From contig OY730442.1 in the NCBI GenBank assembly GCA_963422685.1, positions 1,674,001 through 1,738,000 of the forward strand: DNA of 64,000 bases, given 5' to 3'. Both the position numbers and the translations under genes were made by a program. Source of the DNA: Spongiihabitans sp963422685 (GTDB lineage: Bacteria > Pseudomonadota > Gammaproteobacteria > Arenicellales > Poriferihabitantaceae). Under the pieces are notes generated by a model. It worked only from the letters and a program-made list of their open reading frames with translations, was not told the origin of the DNA and made no database searches. Shown in pieces: positions 27,226 to 36,181 of the stretch (position 1 is the stretch's first letter; each line of letters opens with the position of its first letter).

Positions 27226-28203
27226 ATGCGTTTCAAGTCATCTTATAAAAAAATACCAATACGGTACGATCAAACGATCGGTGGTGTTAACTCTGAATGG
27301 ATTGATGAAGATTATCAGCCTTTGCCTGAATCAATAGACGAGGTTCTAGACCCGTGGGAAACGGACTCACAATCTGCCGCGCAAATTTCTTTAATACAGA
27401 ATAATATTGACTGGCCACGCGACCAAGTTCCAAGATCTCTGGACAATGATATCTTTAGTAATGCCTCAGATGAGTTTTTCGATGATGTGGGTTATGGAAA
27501 CGAAAGCTATCACACCCCTAGGTATGATAGCTATGACGAATACGACGACCTTATTCTGCCAGATTATGATGGAGAGGCGCAACGCTCGCCGTGGGGGGAA
27601 ATAGCGGATGCTGTAACAATTGAATCCGGGCAAATTTCCCATTTCGCCAAATCCAGAGCCAAGGAGGTTTCAGATATGCTGGATTGCCGAAACGATAGAG
27701 AATTGGAACAGGCATACGATTATTTTCTGATTTTCTTCGGCGAAAATCCCAGTAGCTCAACATTGAATCGTGTCCGAAAACTCGCTGAAGCTGGAATAGA
27801 TCTGGAGGCATTTAAACAAGTGGTAGAACTACGAGAAATGTGGCGGGATAGCCATTATATTTCATGGGTGCTTGCTTATACTATCTGCAAAAACCGACAA
27901 GACTACCCGTTAGACTGCATGGTGGATGAAAATTGGTTTCTTGAGTGGAAGGTATTACGTTATCCCCAATGGTATGCATCAGACCTTTCGCAATCCTGGA
28001 GATATGGCTATAAACTCTGGTCCAGCGATATTAGCTGGAGTTTTGCCCGCTTTCTAGAAGAGAAGTTCAATGCTCCAGAAGTAGCAATGCTTAATACTGG
28101 CTTGGTCATAAAAAAAGATCATGACTATTTTTTTGATGAAATCAGAAATTCCGATATGAAAAGGCTACATACTGAATTGGTAGAATTGGGACAAGCTGAA
28201 TAA
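27226..28203 (+). CDS. Unrecognised acidic protein paired with an SNF2 helicase
   Basis: A 325-residue protein with no recognised family. The N-terminal 40 residues are mixed. Residues about 70-120 are very acidic and Tyr-rich (DSYDEYDDLILPDYDGEA) and look disordered. The C-terminal half is helical-looking and rich in Trp (WFLEWKVLRYPQWYASDL). No membrane segment or catalytic motif stands out. The ATG at 27226 is preferred to a TTG three codons earlier. The gene lies 31 bp before the SNF2 helicase and is AT-richer than the sucCD genes, so it is probably a horizontally acquired partner or adaptor for the helicase. Confidence 0.75.
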   Translation: MRFKSSYKKIPIRYDQTIGGVNSEWIDEDYQPLPESIDEVLDPWETDSQSAAQISLIQNNIDWPRDQVPRSLDNDIFSNASDEFFDDVGYGNESYHTPRYDSYDEYDDLILPDYDGEAQRSPWGEIADAVTIESGQISHFAKSRAKEVSDMLDCRNDRELEQAYDYFLIFFGENPSSSTLNRVRKLAEAGIDLEAFKQVVELREMWRDSHYISWVLAYTICKNRQDYPLDCMVDENWFLEWKVLRYPQWYASDLSQSWRYGYKLWSSDISWSFARFLEEKFNAPEVAMLNTGLVIKKDHDYFFDEIRNSDMKRLHTELVELGQAE

Positions 28204-28234
28204 GTATGAAAAAACAGCTTCTAAACTTGTAGTC

Positions 28235-31090
28235 GTGGAATCTGATAGATTAATTCCGGGCAAAGGCTGTTGGGTTGTCAAGCATGACGACAAAAAACGA
28301 CTCGGCTGCGTCAAGGAACACCGCAGCACAGAACATAAAATCGAAATTTATGTTGAATGGAACCCCAATACCTCAGAGTGGATTTCCCTTGAGAAACTAA
28401 GATCAGGATTCCAGCCCGGTTGGACGGTACAAGATGTCCCTCTTTCAAACACCCGCCAGCCACTTGGTGAAGGACAGGTTATTGGAAAGCGTGAGCTGGG
28501 AGATCGACAACAAGTACTTGTGCAACTTCACAAAGATGGCAATTCGGTATGGTTGGCTTATGAAAATCTTATCAGAATCAAAGATACACGAATGCGGTAT
28601 ATCCGGGCCGAAACAAAAGCAGACGATCACTCACAAAGATTCAGACTAAAGTTGCTGGCTCATGCACTGGAAAACTGGAATTATCTAACCGGTTCTTTAG
28701 ACCGATTAGATGTTGATCCATTACCACACCAAATTCAACTGGTTCATCGTATATTAAGTTCAGGTAACTATAACTGGCTAATTGCTGATGATGTAGGGCT
28801 AGGCAAAACAATTGAAATTGGCTTGCTGTTGGCGGCATTAAAACGCAAGGGGCAAGCACGCCGTGTGTTGGTTGTAGCTCCCGCAGGACTGACCCGACAA
28901 TGGCAGGATGAACTGAAGTCTAAGTTTCAACAACATTATCTAATTTATGGCCATGATGTTCAAGTCAACAACCCAAATCAGTGGAAACTTTACGATCATG
29001 TCATAACGTCAATAGATATGGCTAAACGTCCTGAAAGAATGGCTGTTTTTTCTCAGGCGGACAACTGGGATGTCGTTGTTTTTGATGAGGGTCACAAGCT
29101 TACTCGTTATGAAACGGGTATGCGCAGCGACCGATACCGGCTTGCCGAAATGATAAGGAGAAAATCAGATTCTTTCTTTTTGCTCAGTGGAACGCCACAT
29201 CAACGATATGAAGATCGCTTCTGCGCACTACTTGAACTGGTACGCCCGGATTTGAAAAAACAGATTGATTCGCTTTATTTTCATCCCGAAGTAGTAAGTG
29301 AAATAATATTACGTAACCAAAAAGCAGAAGTTACTGATGTTGATGGTAATTTTATTTTTAAGGGACACCGTGTCGAACGAGTTCCAGTGAAACCGTCGAA
29401 AGAAACCCTGGATTTTCAGTCGTTGCTTAGAAGGTATTTAACGCAAGGTTACAAAGCGGGTGAAAAAGATGGGCGCAGGGCAATAGGGTTTGTTATGACA
29501 ATATATCGAAAGCTCGCATCGTCCAGCATATCAGCAATAGAATCCGCACTCAAACTTCGGCGTGAGCGTCTGGAAATTCAGGAAACCCTGAGTAACGATT
29601 CTTCAATACCATATTCACAAATAGACTTTGATGATGAAGATATTTTCGAAGGAGGAGATGATCAGGATGACTTGACAAATAGCACATCAAAAACTCAACC
29701 GAAAGAATTTTTCAAGTTAGAAAAAGATTTGATTGATAAACTTCTGGATAAGGCAGGTGCAGTTCATGGAAAAGATGAAAAACTAAACATTCTTATTGAA
29801 AAAGTTGCGAAACACATATTAGACAGCAATAAAAAATTACTCGTATTTACCGAATATAGAGCTACCCAAATCTACCTCAAAGAAAATCTGGAGCGAGTCT
29901 TCCCAAGAGCCGGTGAAGTATTGTTGTTCAACGGGTCTATGAACCTGGATGAAAAACTGAAAGCTATTGACGCTTTTAATAACGGCACCAATCGTCTCCT
30001 TATCTCTACTGAAGCAGGCGGTGAAGGTCTAAACCTTCATCACTCTTGTCATACTATGGTTAATTATGATTTACCGTGGAACCCTGCTCGTCTGGTTCAG
30101 CGTATGGGCCGACTTTATCGTTATGGACAAACTGAGCTGGTTATAGTGGTCAATCTCCATGCACGGGATAGCTTTGATAATGCCGCGATTGATCTCATGC
30201 TACAGCGAGTTACAACAATAGCTTCAACAATGGCACCCGTAGGGCCAGAGTTTAACGACCGACTTTATTCAGAGATACTTGGCAATATTCTGGAACAACT
30301 AGACTTTGCGGCTATCTTGCACTCATCAGTTTCAATGGAAATGAAACATACGGAAGAGGAAATAGAAAGGGCGGTCACCCAGGCAAAAAAAGCCAAAAAG
30401 CTACAAGACGAGATATTTACTCATGTTTCCGGCTACAACCCAAATGCTCTGCAAGGCACTTTGGGATTTACCATGCAACATGTCAACGCTTTCGTTATCA
30501 ATATGTTGCCACTAATTGGGGCAAAGATTGAACATGGAATGGACGATATGGCCAGTGTAGAGATTAGAATCCCAGATCGGCTACGAGGGAAATTCCTGGA
30601 GTTTGCTAATCGTACATTAGTAAAAGTTACAACTGATCGAAGACGGGTATTACGCTCAAAGGATTTAGTTCTACTGGATTTTGAAACTCCTTTTTTCAAG
30701 TATCTGGTGGATACTGCTAAATCACAAAAGTTTGACGGCATTTATGCGTCAATTCGTTCTCTAACTGGAGAGGAAGGTGTTCTCGGTGCTTTTAAATTGC
30801 GATGGCAAAACGACCAGGGCGAGCCACGGACAGAAGAATTTATTACCTTGTTCGTTGATAAAGAAGGTAAAGTTGAGACTAACCCGTCCTTTATCGTACC
30901 ACTTCTGGTGAATGGTGCAGAATCCGCACCTGCTCCCCGGTCAATAGCAGAAGAAAGCAAAGAGCATCGTAGACATCAACTACGTAGGCTGACTGCCAAA
31001 GCTGGACAATGTCTGGCAAAGAAGAGTACTCGATTCAAACATCCAAACGGATTGGTTCCCTTATCCTTCGCAGATTTTGAGCGGCTATAA
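28235..31090 (+). CDS. SNF2/RapA-type superfamily 2 helicase-like ATPase, likely defence-associated
   Basis: A 951-residue protein. The N-terminal 150 residues hold small beta-rich segments (GKGCWVVKHDDKKRLGCVK) resembling the SH3-like domains of RapA-type proteins. Motif I is IADDVGLGKTIEIGLLL and motif II is VVFDEGHKL, a DEGH variant of the usual DEAH/DEGH box. Motif III is LLSGTPHQ. The C-terminal RecA lobe carries LVFTEYRATQIYL, LISTEAGGEGLNL and the arginine-finger region RLVQRMGRLYRYGQ. A GTG start at 28235 is used. Similar stand-alone SNF2 ATPases occur in phage-defence operons (DISARM DrmD, Dpd DpdE). The pairing with an unrecognised gene and AT-rich DNA fits defence, but the system is not identified. 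Confidence 0.85.
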   Translation: MESDRLIPGKGCWVVKHDDKKRLGCVKEHRSTEHKIEIYVEWNPNTSEWISLEKLRSGFQPGWTVQDVPLSNTRQPLGEGQVIGKRELGDRQQVLVQLHKDGNSVWLAYENLIRIKDTRMRYIRAETKADDHSQRFRLKLLAHALENWNYLTGSLDRLDVDPLPHQIQLVHRILSSGNYNWLIADDVGLGKTIEIGLLLAALKRKGQARRVLVVAPAGLTRQWQDELKSKFQQHYLIYGHDVQVNNPNQWKLYDHVITSIDMAKRPERMAVFSQADNWDVVVFDEGHKLTRYETGMRSDRYRLAEMIRRKSDSFFLLSGTPHQRYEDRFCALLELVRPDLKKQIDSLYFHPEVVSEIILRNQKAEVTDVDGNFIFKGHRVERVPVKPSKETLDFQSLLRRYLTQGYKAGEKDGRRAIGFVMTIYRKLASSSISAIESALKLRRERLEIQETLSNDSSIPYSQIDFDDEDIFEGGDDQDDLTNSTSKTQPKEFFKLEKDLIDKLLDKAGAVHGKDEKLNILIEKVAKHILDSNKKLLVFTEYRATQIYLKENLERVFPRAGEVLLFNGSMNLDEKLKAIDAFNNGTNRLLISTEAGGEGLNLHHSCHTMVNYDLPWNPARLVQRMGRLYRYGQTELVIVVNLHARDSFDNAAIDLMLQRVTTIASTMAPVGPEFNDRLYSEILGNILEQLDFAAILHSSVSMEMKHTEEEIERAVTQAKKAKKLQDEIFTHVSGYNPNALQGTLGFTMQHVNAFVINMLPLIGAKIEHGMDDMASVEIRIPDRLRGKFLEFANRTLVKVTTDRRRVLRSKDLVLLDFETPFFKYLVDTAKSQKFDGIYASIRSLTGEEGVLGAFKLRWQNDQGEPRTEEFITLFVDKEGKVETNPSFIVPLLVNGAESAPAPRSIAEESKEHRRHQLRRLTAKAGQCLAKKSTRFKHPNGLVPLSFADFERL

Positions 31091-31275
31091 TGAAGATTTT
31101 CTACCTGACCGCCAAAAAATGTAGCGGAGTTGGCCAATATAACAAACAAATTTTTTACTACGAGGATATTGACGAGGATATTGCGTGGCGGCGAATATCT
31201 TGCGGGCGCGGCTGGGCGAGGCAGGTATGGAATTCTACGATTATCTTGAAATATAGATTCAAAGTAACCCAATAA
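31090..31275 (+). pseudogene. Truncated third gene of the SNF2 operon
   Basis: An ATG overlaps the helicase stop codon (TAATG), indicating translational coupling to a third gene. The frame encodes only 61 residues (MKIFYLTAKKCSGVGQYN at the start). Composition shifts near 31190 to a GC-rich stretch, where a different frame reads NILRARLGEAGMEFYDYLEI and then stops. This looks like a join between the 5' end of one gene and the 3' end of another. A genuine very small protein is possible but less likely. Confidence 0.5.
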
Positions 31276-31452
31276 ACATAAGCTGAAAACTGGCCAAAAT
31301 CAATGAATAGCGATAAACAATACATTTGTTATTTGAATTCAGAATAAAATTCGTTGCTGGAAATTTGCCCCCAAAATCAGTTTTTAAATGATTAGTTACC
31401 TTACTTTAAGCCACGCGCCACAGATCGAAGTGGGGCAGAGAAATCGGGATAT

Positions 31453-33153
31453 ATGAGTGTTGTTAAAGAAGTGGTGATGAAACGTGGTCACCCCGGCGGC
31501 AGCAGCCGGAAATCTCGGGCTGTTCCCAAAGGTCGGCAGGTTGATGCGGATGCGCTGGCGCGGGTTCGGGGGCTGCTTGGCGAGGGACCGGTGCGGCGGG
31601 ATTTGCTGATTGAGTATTTACACCTGATCCAGGATTACTACCGCTGCTTGTCCAGTCAGCATCTCGCCGCCCTTGCCGACATCATGAAATTGTCCATGAC
31701 CGAGGTGTATGAAGTGGCGACGTTTTATGCCCATTTCGATATTGTCAAGGAGGGCGAAACGCCGCCGCCGGCGACCACTATCCGGGTTTGTGACAGCATT
31801 GCCTGCCAGCTTGCCGGCGCGGAATCTTTAATTGCCGCGCTGAAAAAATCCGCCGCATCCGACATTCGCGTTCTGTGCGCACCGTGCATGGGTCGATGCG
31901 AAATGGCGCCAGTGGCCGAAGTCGGGCATAACCATATTGGCAGCGCCACCGCTGAACAACTGCTGGAAGCCGCCGATAACGGGCATGTTCATGCTCGGGC
32001 CCCCGAATATATTCATTACGCGCGTTATCTGAAAGGCGGTGGATATACGCTGCTCAAGGCCTGCCTCGCCGGAGACTTCAGCCCCCAGGCGATCATCGCC
32101 AGGCTGGATGCTTCCGGGTTGAAAGGATTGGGCGGCGCCGGATTTCCAACCGGTCGGAAATGGAATATCGTGCGCGGGTTCACCGGGCCGCGCACGATGG
32201 CGGTCAACGGCGATGAAGGAGAGCCGGGGACATTCAAGGATCGTCATTATCTGGAAACCGATCCGCATCGCTTTATCGAAGGTATGCTCATCGCGGCCTG
32301 GGCGGTTGGCACCCAAACCAGCTACGTTTATATCCGCGATGAATATCCGGCCATCATCGCATTACTGAAAACTGAAATTGGCAAAGTTCAGCAAGCCGGG
32401 CTGGCCGACCATGTCGGGGTGGAAGTTCGACGCGGCGCCGGCGCGTATATTTGCGGCGAAGAATCGGCCATGATCGAATCCATTGAAGGCAAGCGCGGCC
32501 TGCCGCGCAATCGCCCGCCCTATGTGGCGGAAGTCGGATTATTCGGTCGGCCGACCCTGGAAAATAATGTGGAAACCCTGTTTTGGGTGCGAGACATCGT
32601 TGAAAAAGGGCCGCAATGGTATGCCAATGCCGGAACAAATGGTTGCAAAGGCTGGCGCAGTTACTCGGTGTCGGGCCGGGTCAGGCAGCCCGGGGTAAAA
32701 CTGGCGCCCGCCGGCATAACCATACGCGACCTGATCCGTGAATATTGCGGCGGTATGCAGGCGGGGCACAGGTTTAAAGCCTATTTGCCTGGCGGCGCAT
32801 CCGGTGGAATAATGCCGGCGACGCTGGATCAAGTGCCATTGGACTTTGGCACCTTGCAGGAATATGGATGCTTTATCGGCTCGGCTGCGGTAGTGGTATT
32901 CAGCCATCGGGACAATATGAAAGATGTGGCGTTGAACCTGATGCGGTTTTTTCGGGATGAAAGCTGCGGTCAATGTACGCCTTGCCGGGTGGGCACGGAG
33001 AAGGCGGTGAAAGTGATGGTCCGGTCAAAGTGGGATGTGGCCTTGCTGCAGGATTTGAGCACAGTGATGACCGACGCTTCGATTTGTGGATTGGGACAGG
33101 CTGCGGGCAATCCCATTAACAGTGTTTTGAAATATTTTCCAGAGGATCTGTAA
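31453..33153 (+). CDS. NAD-dependent formate dehydrogenase beta subunit (fused NuoE/NuoF-like, FDH1B type)
   Basis: A 566-residue diaphorase subunit that passes electrons from the formate-oxidising subunit to NAD+. Residues about 25-165 are NuoE-like with [2Fe-2S] ligands CDSIAC (about 112) and CAPCMGRC (about 142). Residues about 190-566 are NuoF-like, with GLGGAGFPTGRKW, the FMN/NADH-binding region GAGAYICGEESAM (about 328) and [4Fe-4S] ligands CGQCTPCRVG (about 504) plus a late Cys in SICGLGQ. The fused arrangement is that of the two-subunit FDH1 of Methylorubrum. It overlaps the alpha gene in TAATG. It is preceded by about 180 bp of AT-rich non-coding DNA. Confidence 0.92.
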   Translation: MSVVKEVVMKRGHPGGSSRKSRAVPKGRQVDADALARVRGLLGEGPVRRDLLIEYLHLIQDYYRCLSSQHLAALADIMKLSMTEVYEVATFYAHFDIVKEGETPPPATTIRVCDSIACQLAGAESLIAALKKSAASDIRVLCAPCMGRCEMAPVAEVGHNHIGSATAEQLLEAADNGHVHARAPEYIHYARYLKGGGYTLLKACLAGDFSPQAIIARLDASGLKGLGGAGFPTGRKWNIVRGFTGPRTMAVNGDEGEPGTFKDRHYLETDPHRFIEGMLIAAWAVGTQTSYVYIRDEYPAIIALLKTEIGKVQQAGLADHVGVEVRRGAGAYICGEESAMIESIEGKRGLPRNRPPYVAEVGLFGRPTLENNVETLFWVRDIVEKGPQWYANAGTNGCKGWRSYSVSGRVRQPGVKLAPAGITIRDLIREYCGGMQAGHRFKAYLPGGASGGIMPATLDQVPLDFGTLQEYGCFIGSAAVVVFSHRDNMKDVALNLMRFFRDESCGQCTPCRVGTEKAVKVMVRSKWDVALLQDLSTVMTDASICGLGQAAGNPINSVLKYFPEDL

Positions 33154-35900
33154 TGTCAGACCAGATAAATTTCACCTTGAATGGAAAATCGGTGCAAGCC
33201 GAAGTGGATGAAACCATCTGGCAGGTTGCAAAACGCCAGCATATTGAAATACCGCATCTTTGCCATTCGCCCAAACCGGACTATCGCCCGGACGGGAATT
33301 GCCGGGCATGTATGGTGGAAATCGAGGGAGAGCGGGTATTGGCGGCGTCGTGCATACGCAGGCCGAGCGTCGGCATGGTGGTCAAAACCGATACTGACAA
33401 GGCCGTTACCGCGCAAAAACTGGTCATGGAGCTGTTGTTGGCCGATCAGCCGGCCCGCGATGTGACGCATCAGCAGGATTCGCATCTTTGGCAGTGGGCG
33501 GATAAATTATCCGTGTCCGCAAGTCGTTTCCCCAGGCGGGAAACGCCCCGGGCCGATGTCAGCCACCCGGCCATGCACGTGGCATTGGACGCTTGCATTC
33601 AGTGCAATTTATGTGTGCGGGCGTGCCGCGAAGTTCAGGTCAACGACGTAATCGGTATGGCTTACCGGGGTCACGGCGCGAAAATAGTATTCGATTTTGA
33701 TGACCCCATGGGTGAGAGTACCTGCGTGGCCTGCGGTGAATGTGTTCAGGCCTGTCCAACCGGCGCACTCATGGAAGCTGCTTTGGTTGACGAGCAGGGG
33801 ATTGGTAAAACTGACCCGCTCACCGAGACCGACAGCGTCTGTCCTTATTGCGGTGTGGGCTGCCAGATTACCTACCAGGTCAAAGACAATGAAATAGTGG
33901 CCGTGCAGGGCAGGCAAGGGCCGGCTAATCGAAACAGATTATGCGTTAAAGGGCGATTTGGTTTTGATTATGTAAAACATCCGCATCGATTAACCCGGCC
34001 ATTAATACGCATTGATAAAAATACTAAGGCGGGAAATATTGATCTTAATCCGTCCAATCCGCTAAGCCATTTCCGCGAGGTGAGTTGGCAGGAAGCGCTG
34101 GATTTCGCCGCCAGCGGCTTGAAAAAAATTCGTGATGAGCACGGCGGGAATGCGCTGGCTGGCTTCGGCTCTGCCAAATGCTCAAACGAAGAGGCGTATA
34201 TTTTTCAGAAGCTGGTGCGTACCGGTTTTGGCACAAACAACGTTGACCACTGTACCCGACTGTGCCATGCGTCCTCCGTGGCGGCGCTGTTGGAAGGGGT
34301 TGGGTCCGGGGCGGTGTCGGCGCCTTTCAACGCGGTTGAAGATGCGGATTGCGTCATGGTCATCGGCGCCAATCCCACCGGCAACCATCCGGTGGCCGCG
34401 ACATTTTTTAAGCAGGCGGCAAAAAAAGGCACGTTGATTGTCATGGACCCGCGCGGCACCGCCCTGAAGCGACACGCCACGCATATGTTGCAGTTTGCCC
34501 CTGGAACGGACGTGGCCATGCTGAACGGCATTCTCCATACCATCATTGAAGAAAAGCTGTACGACCAAAGTTATGTTGAACAGCATACCGAAGGTTTTGC
34601 AAACCTGAAGCAGCATATAGCAGATTTTTCTCCCGAGAAAATGCAGTCCATTTGCGCAATTGATGCCGCAACCCTGCGAACGGTAGCGCGCACATTTGCC
34701 ACGGCTGAAGCGTCAATTATTTTCTGGGGAATGGGTATATCGCAGCATGTGCATGGCACCGATAACGCAAGATGCCTCATCGCCCTGGCGCTGATTACCG
34801 GCCAGGTGGGTCGACCGGGTACCGGATTACACCCGCTGCGCGGTCAAAACAATGTCCAGGGCGCTTCGGATGCGGGATTGATTCCGATGATGCTGCCGGA
34901 TTATCAATTGGTCGAGGAAGATAATCTGCGCGCCCGGTTCGAACACGCCTGGGGCGCAAAGCTGGAGCCCCAACGCGGTTTGACGGTGGTGGAAATTATG
35001 GATGCTGTCCATAATGACGAGTTATCGGGCATGTACATCATGGGCGAAAATCCGGCTATGTCCGATCCCGATGTGCAGCATGCCCGTGCGGCACTGGCAA
35101 AACTCGATCATCTGGTGGTGCAGGATTTGTTCCTGACGGAAACTGCATTCCATGCGGATGTTATCCTGCCGGCATCGGCCTGGCCCGAGAAAGATGGCAC
35201 GGTGACCAATACCAACCGCCAGGTGCAGATGGGTCGCGCTGCGCTGCAACTCCCGGGAGAGGCGCGGCAGGACTGGTGGATTACCCAGGAGATTGCAAAA
35301 CGTCTTGGCCTGGACTGGGACTATTCCCATCCAGGGGATATTTACGCAGAAATGGCCCGGCTAATGCCGTCGTTGGACAATATATCCTGGCAGCGTTTGC
35401 AGGCACAAAGCGCGGTTACCTATCCATGCGCAGCGGTGGATGCGCCAGGCGAGGACATCGTATTTAAAAATGGCTTCCCCACGGCCAGTAAACGCGCAAA
35501 ATTGGTGCCCGCAAACCTGGTTCCGCCGGACGAATTGCCGGATGATGAATACCCCATGATCCTGTCCACCGGGCGTCAACTGGAGCATTGGCATACCGGC
35601 TCCATGACGCGCCGCACAGTGGTGCTGGATCAACTGGAACCCGAAGCAATAGCCGCTGTATCGCCGCAGGCGCTGCGGGACCTGAAGGTGGCGCCCGGGG
35701 ACAAAATCAAGGTTTCGACTCGAAGAGGAGCGATTGAAATGATTGCTCGGGCAGATACCGCATTGCCCGAGGACATGATTTTTATCCCGTTTTGTTATGC
35801 CGAAGCGGCGGCCAATGCCCTGACCAACCCTGCTTTGGATCCGGTGGGTAAAATACCTGAATTCAAATTTTGTGCCGCCCGGGTGGAGGCGGCAGGCTAG
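33153..35900 (+). CDS. Formate dehydrogenase alpha subunit (molybdo/tungsto-pterin, FDH1A type)
   Basis: A 915-residue cytosolic catalytic subunit oxidising formate to CO2. In order it shows an N-terminal [2Fe-2S] domain (LCHSPKPDYRPDGNCRACMV), a NuoG-like cluster site (ACIQCNLCVRACREVQ), a ferredoxin cluster (CVACGECVQACPTGAL) and the [4Fe-4S] of the pterin domain (CPYCGVGC, about 230). The active-site ligand is Cys at about residue 371 (DHCTRLCHASS), so this is a Cys and not a selenocysteine enzyme. Motifs GMGISQHVHGTDNARC and TGRQLEHWHTGSMTRRT bind the bis-pterin cofactor. It is coupled to the beta gene. Whether Mo or W is used cannot be read here. Confidence 0.93.
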   Translation: MSDQINFTLNGKSVQAEVDETIWQVAKRQHIEIPHLCHSPKPDYRPDGNCRACMVEIEGERVLAASCIRRPSVGMVVKTDTDKAVTAQKLVMELLLADQPARDVTHQQDSHLWQWADKLSVSASRFPRRETPRADVSHPAMHVALDACIQCNLCVRACREVQVNDVIGMAYRGHGAKIVFDFDDPMGESTCVACGECVQACPTGALMEAALVDEQGIGKTDPLTETDSVCPYCGVGCQITYQVKDNEIVAVQGRQGPANRNRLCVKGRFGFDYVKHPHRLTRPLIRIDKNTKAGNIDLNPSNPLSHFREVSWQEALDFAASGLKKIRDEHGGNALAGFGSAKCSNEEAYIFQKLVRTGFGTNNVDHCTRLCHASSVAALLEGVGSGAVSAPFNAVEDADCVMVIGANPTGNHPVAATFFKQAAKKGTLIVMDPRGTALKRHATHMLQFAPGTDVAMLNGILHTIIEEKLYDQSYVEQHTEGFANLKQHIADFSPEKMQSICAIDAATLRTVARTFATAEASIIFWGMGISQHVHGTDNARCLIALALITGQVGRPGTGLHPLRGQNNVQGASDAGLIPMMLPDYQLVEEDNLRARFEHAWGAKLEPQRGLTVVEIMDAVHNDELSGMYIMGENPAMSDPDVQHARAALAKLDHLVVQDLFLTETAFHADVILPASAWPEKDGTVTNTNRQVQMGRAALQLPGEARQDWWITQEIAKRLGLDWDYSHPGDIYAEMARLMPSLDNISWQRLQAQSAVTYPCAAVDAPGEDIVFKNGFPTASKRAKLVPANLVPPDELPDDEYPMILSTGRQLEHWHTGSMTRRTVVLDQLEPEAIAAVSPQALRDLKVAPGDKIKVSTRRGAIEMIARADTALPEDMIFIPFCYAEAAANALTNPALDPVGKIPEFKFCAARVEAAG

Positions 35901-36181
35901 TTGGCTGTGCAGATGATGACCTTTCCGGCTGCCGGGTTGACAGGTGTGCAGCGATTGAAACCAGTTAAGAACGCCCGGTTATGGCCGGTGATTATGACAA
36001 TACAGTATGGCTGCGGTTCGCTGCGCAGGCGGTACTGGGCCTGCTGTGAACCAGGCTGTCTATCCGAAGCAGCGGGTTAAAATCCACGCCGTCATTATTA
36101 TCTTTCCCGGATTGGGAAAATTGCCGAAGCCGTTCAACCAGACCAAACCAAAGCCAATCAATTGAGTAGACGAAAATTCTG
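35901..36181. other. Gap between fdhA and fhs with no supported gene
   Basis: About 280 bp. No open frame with coding character, convincing hairpin with T-run, or RNA gene was recognised. It likely carries the fhs promoter close to 36150. Confidence 0.3.

Noticed and set aside
33153..35900. Selenocysteine in the formate dehydrogenase
   Set aside because: The active-site codon in the DHCTRLCHASS motif is TGC (Cys), with no in-frame TGA.
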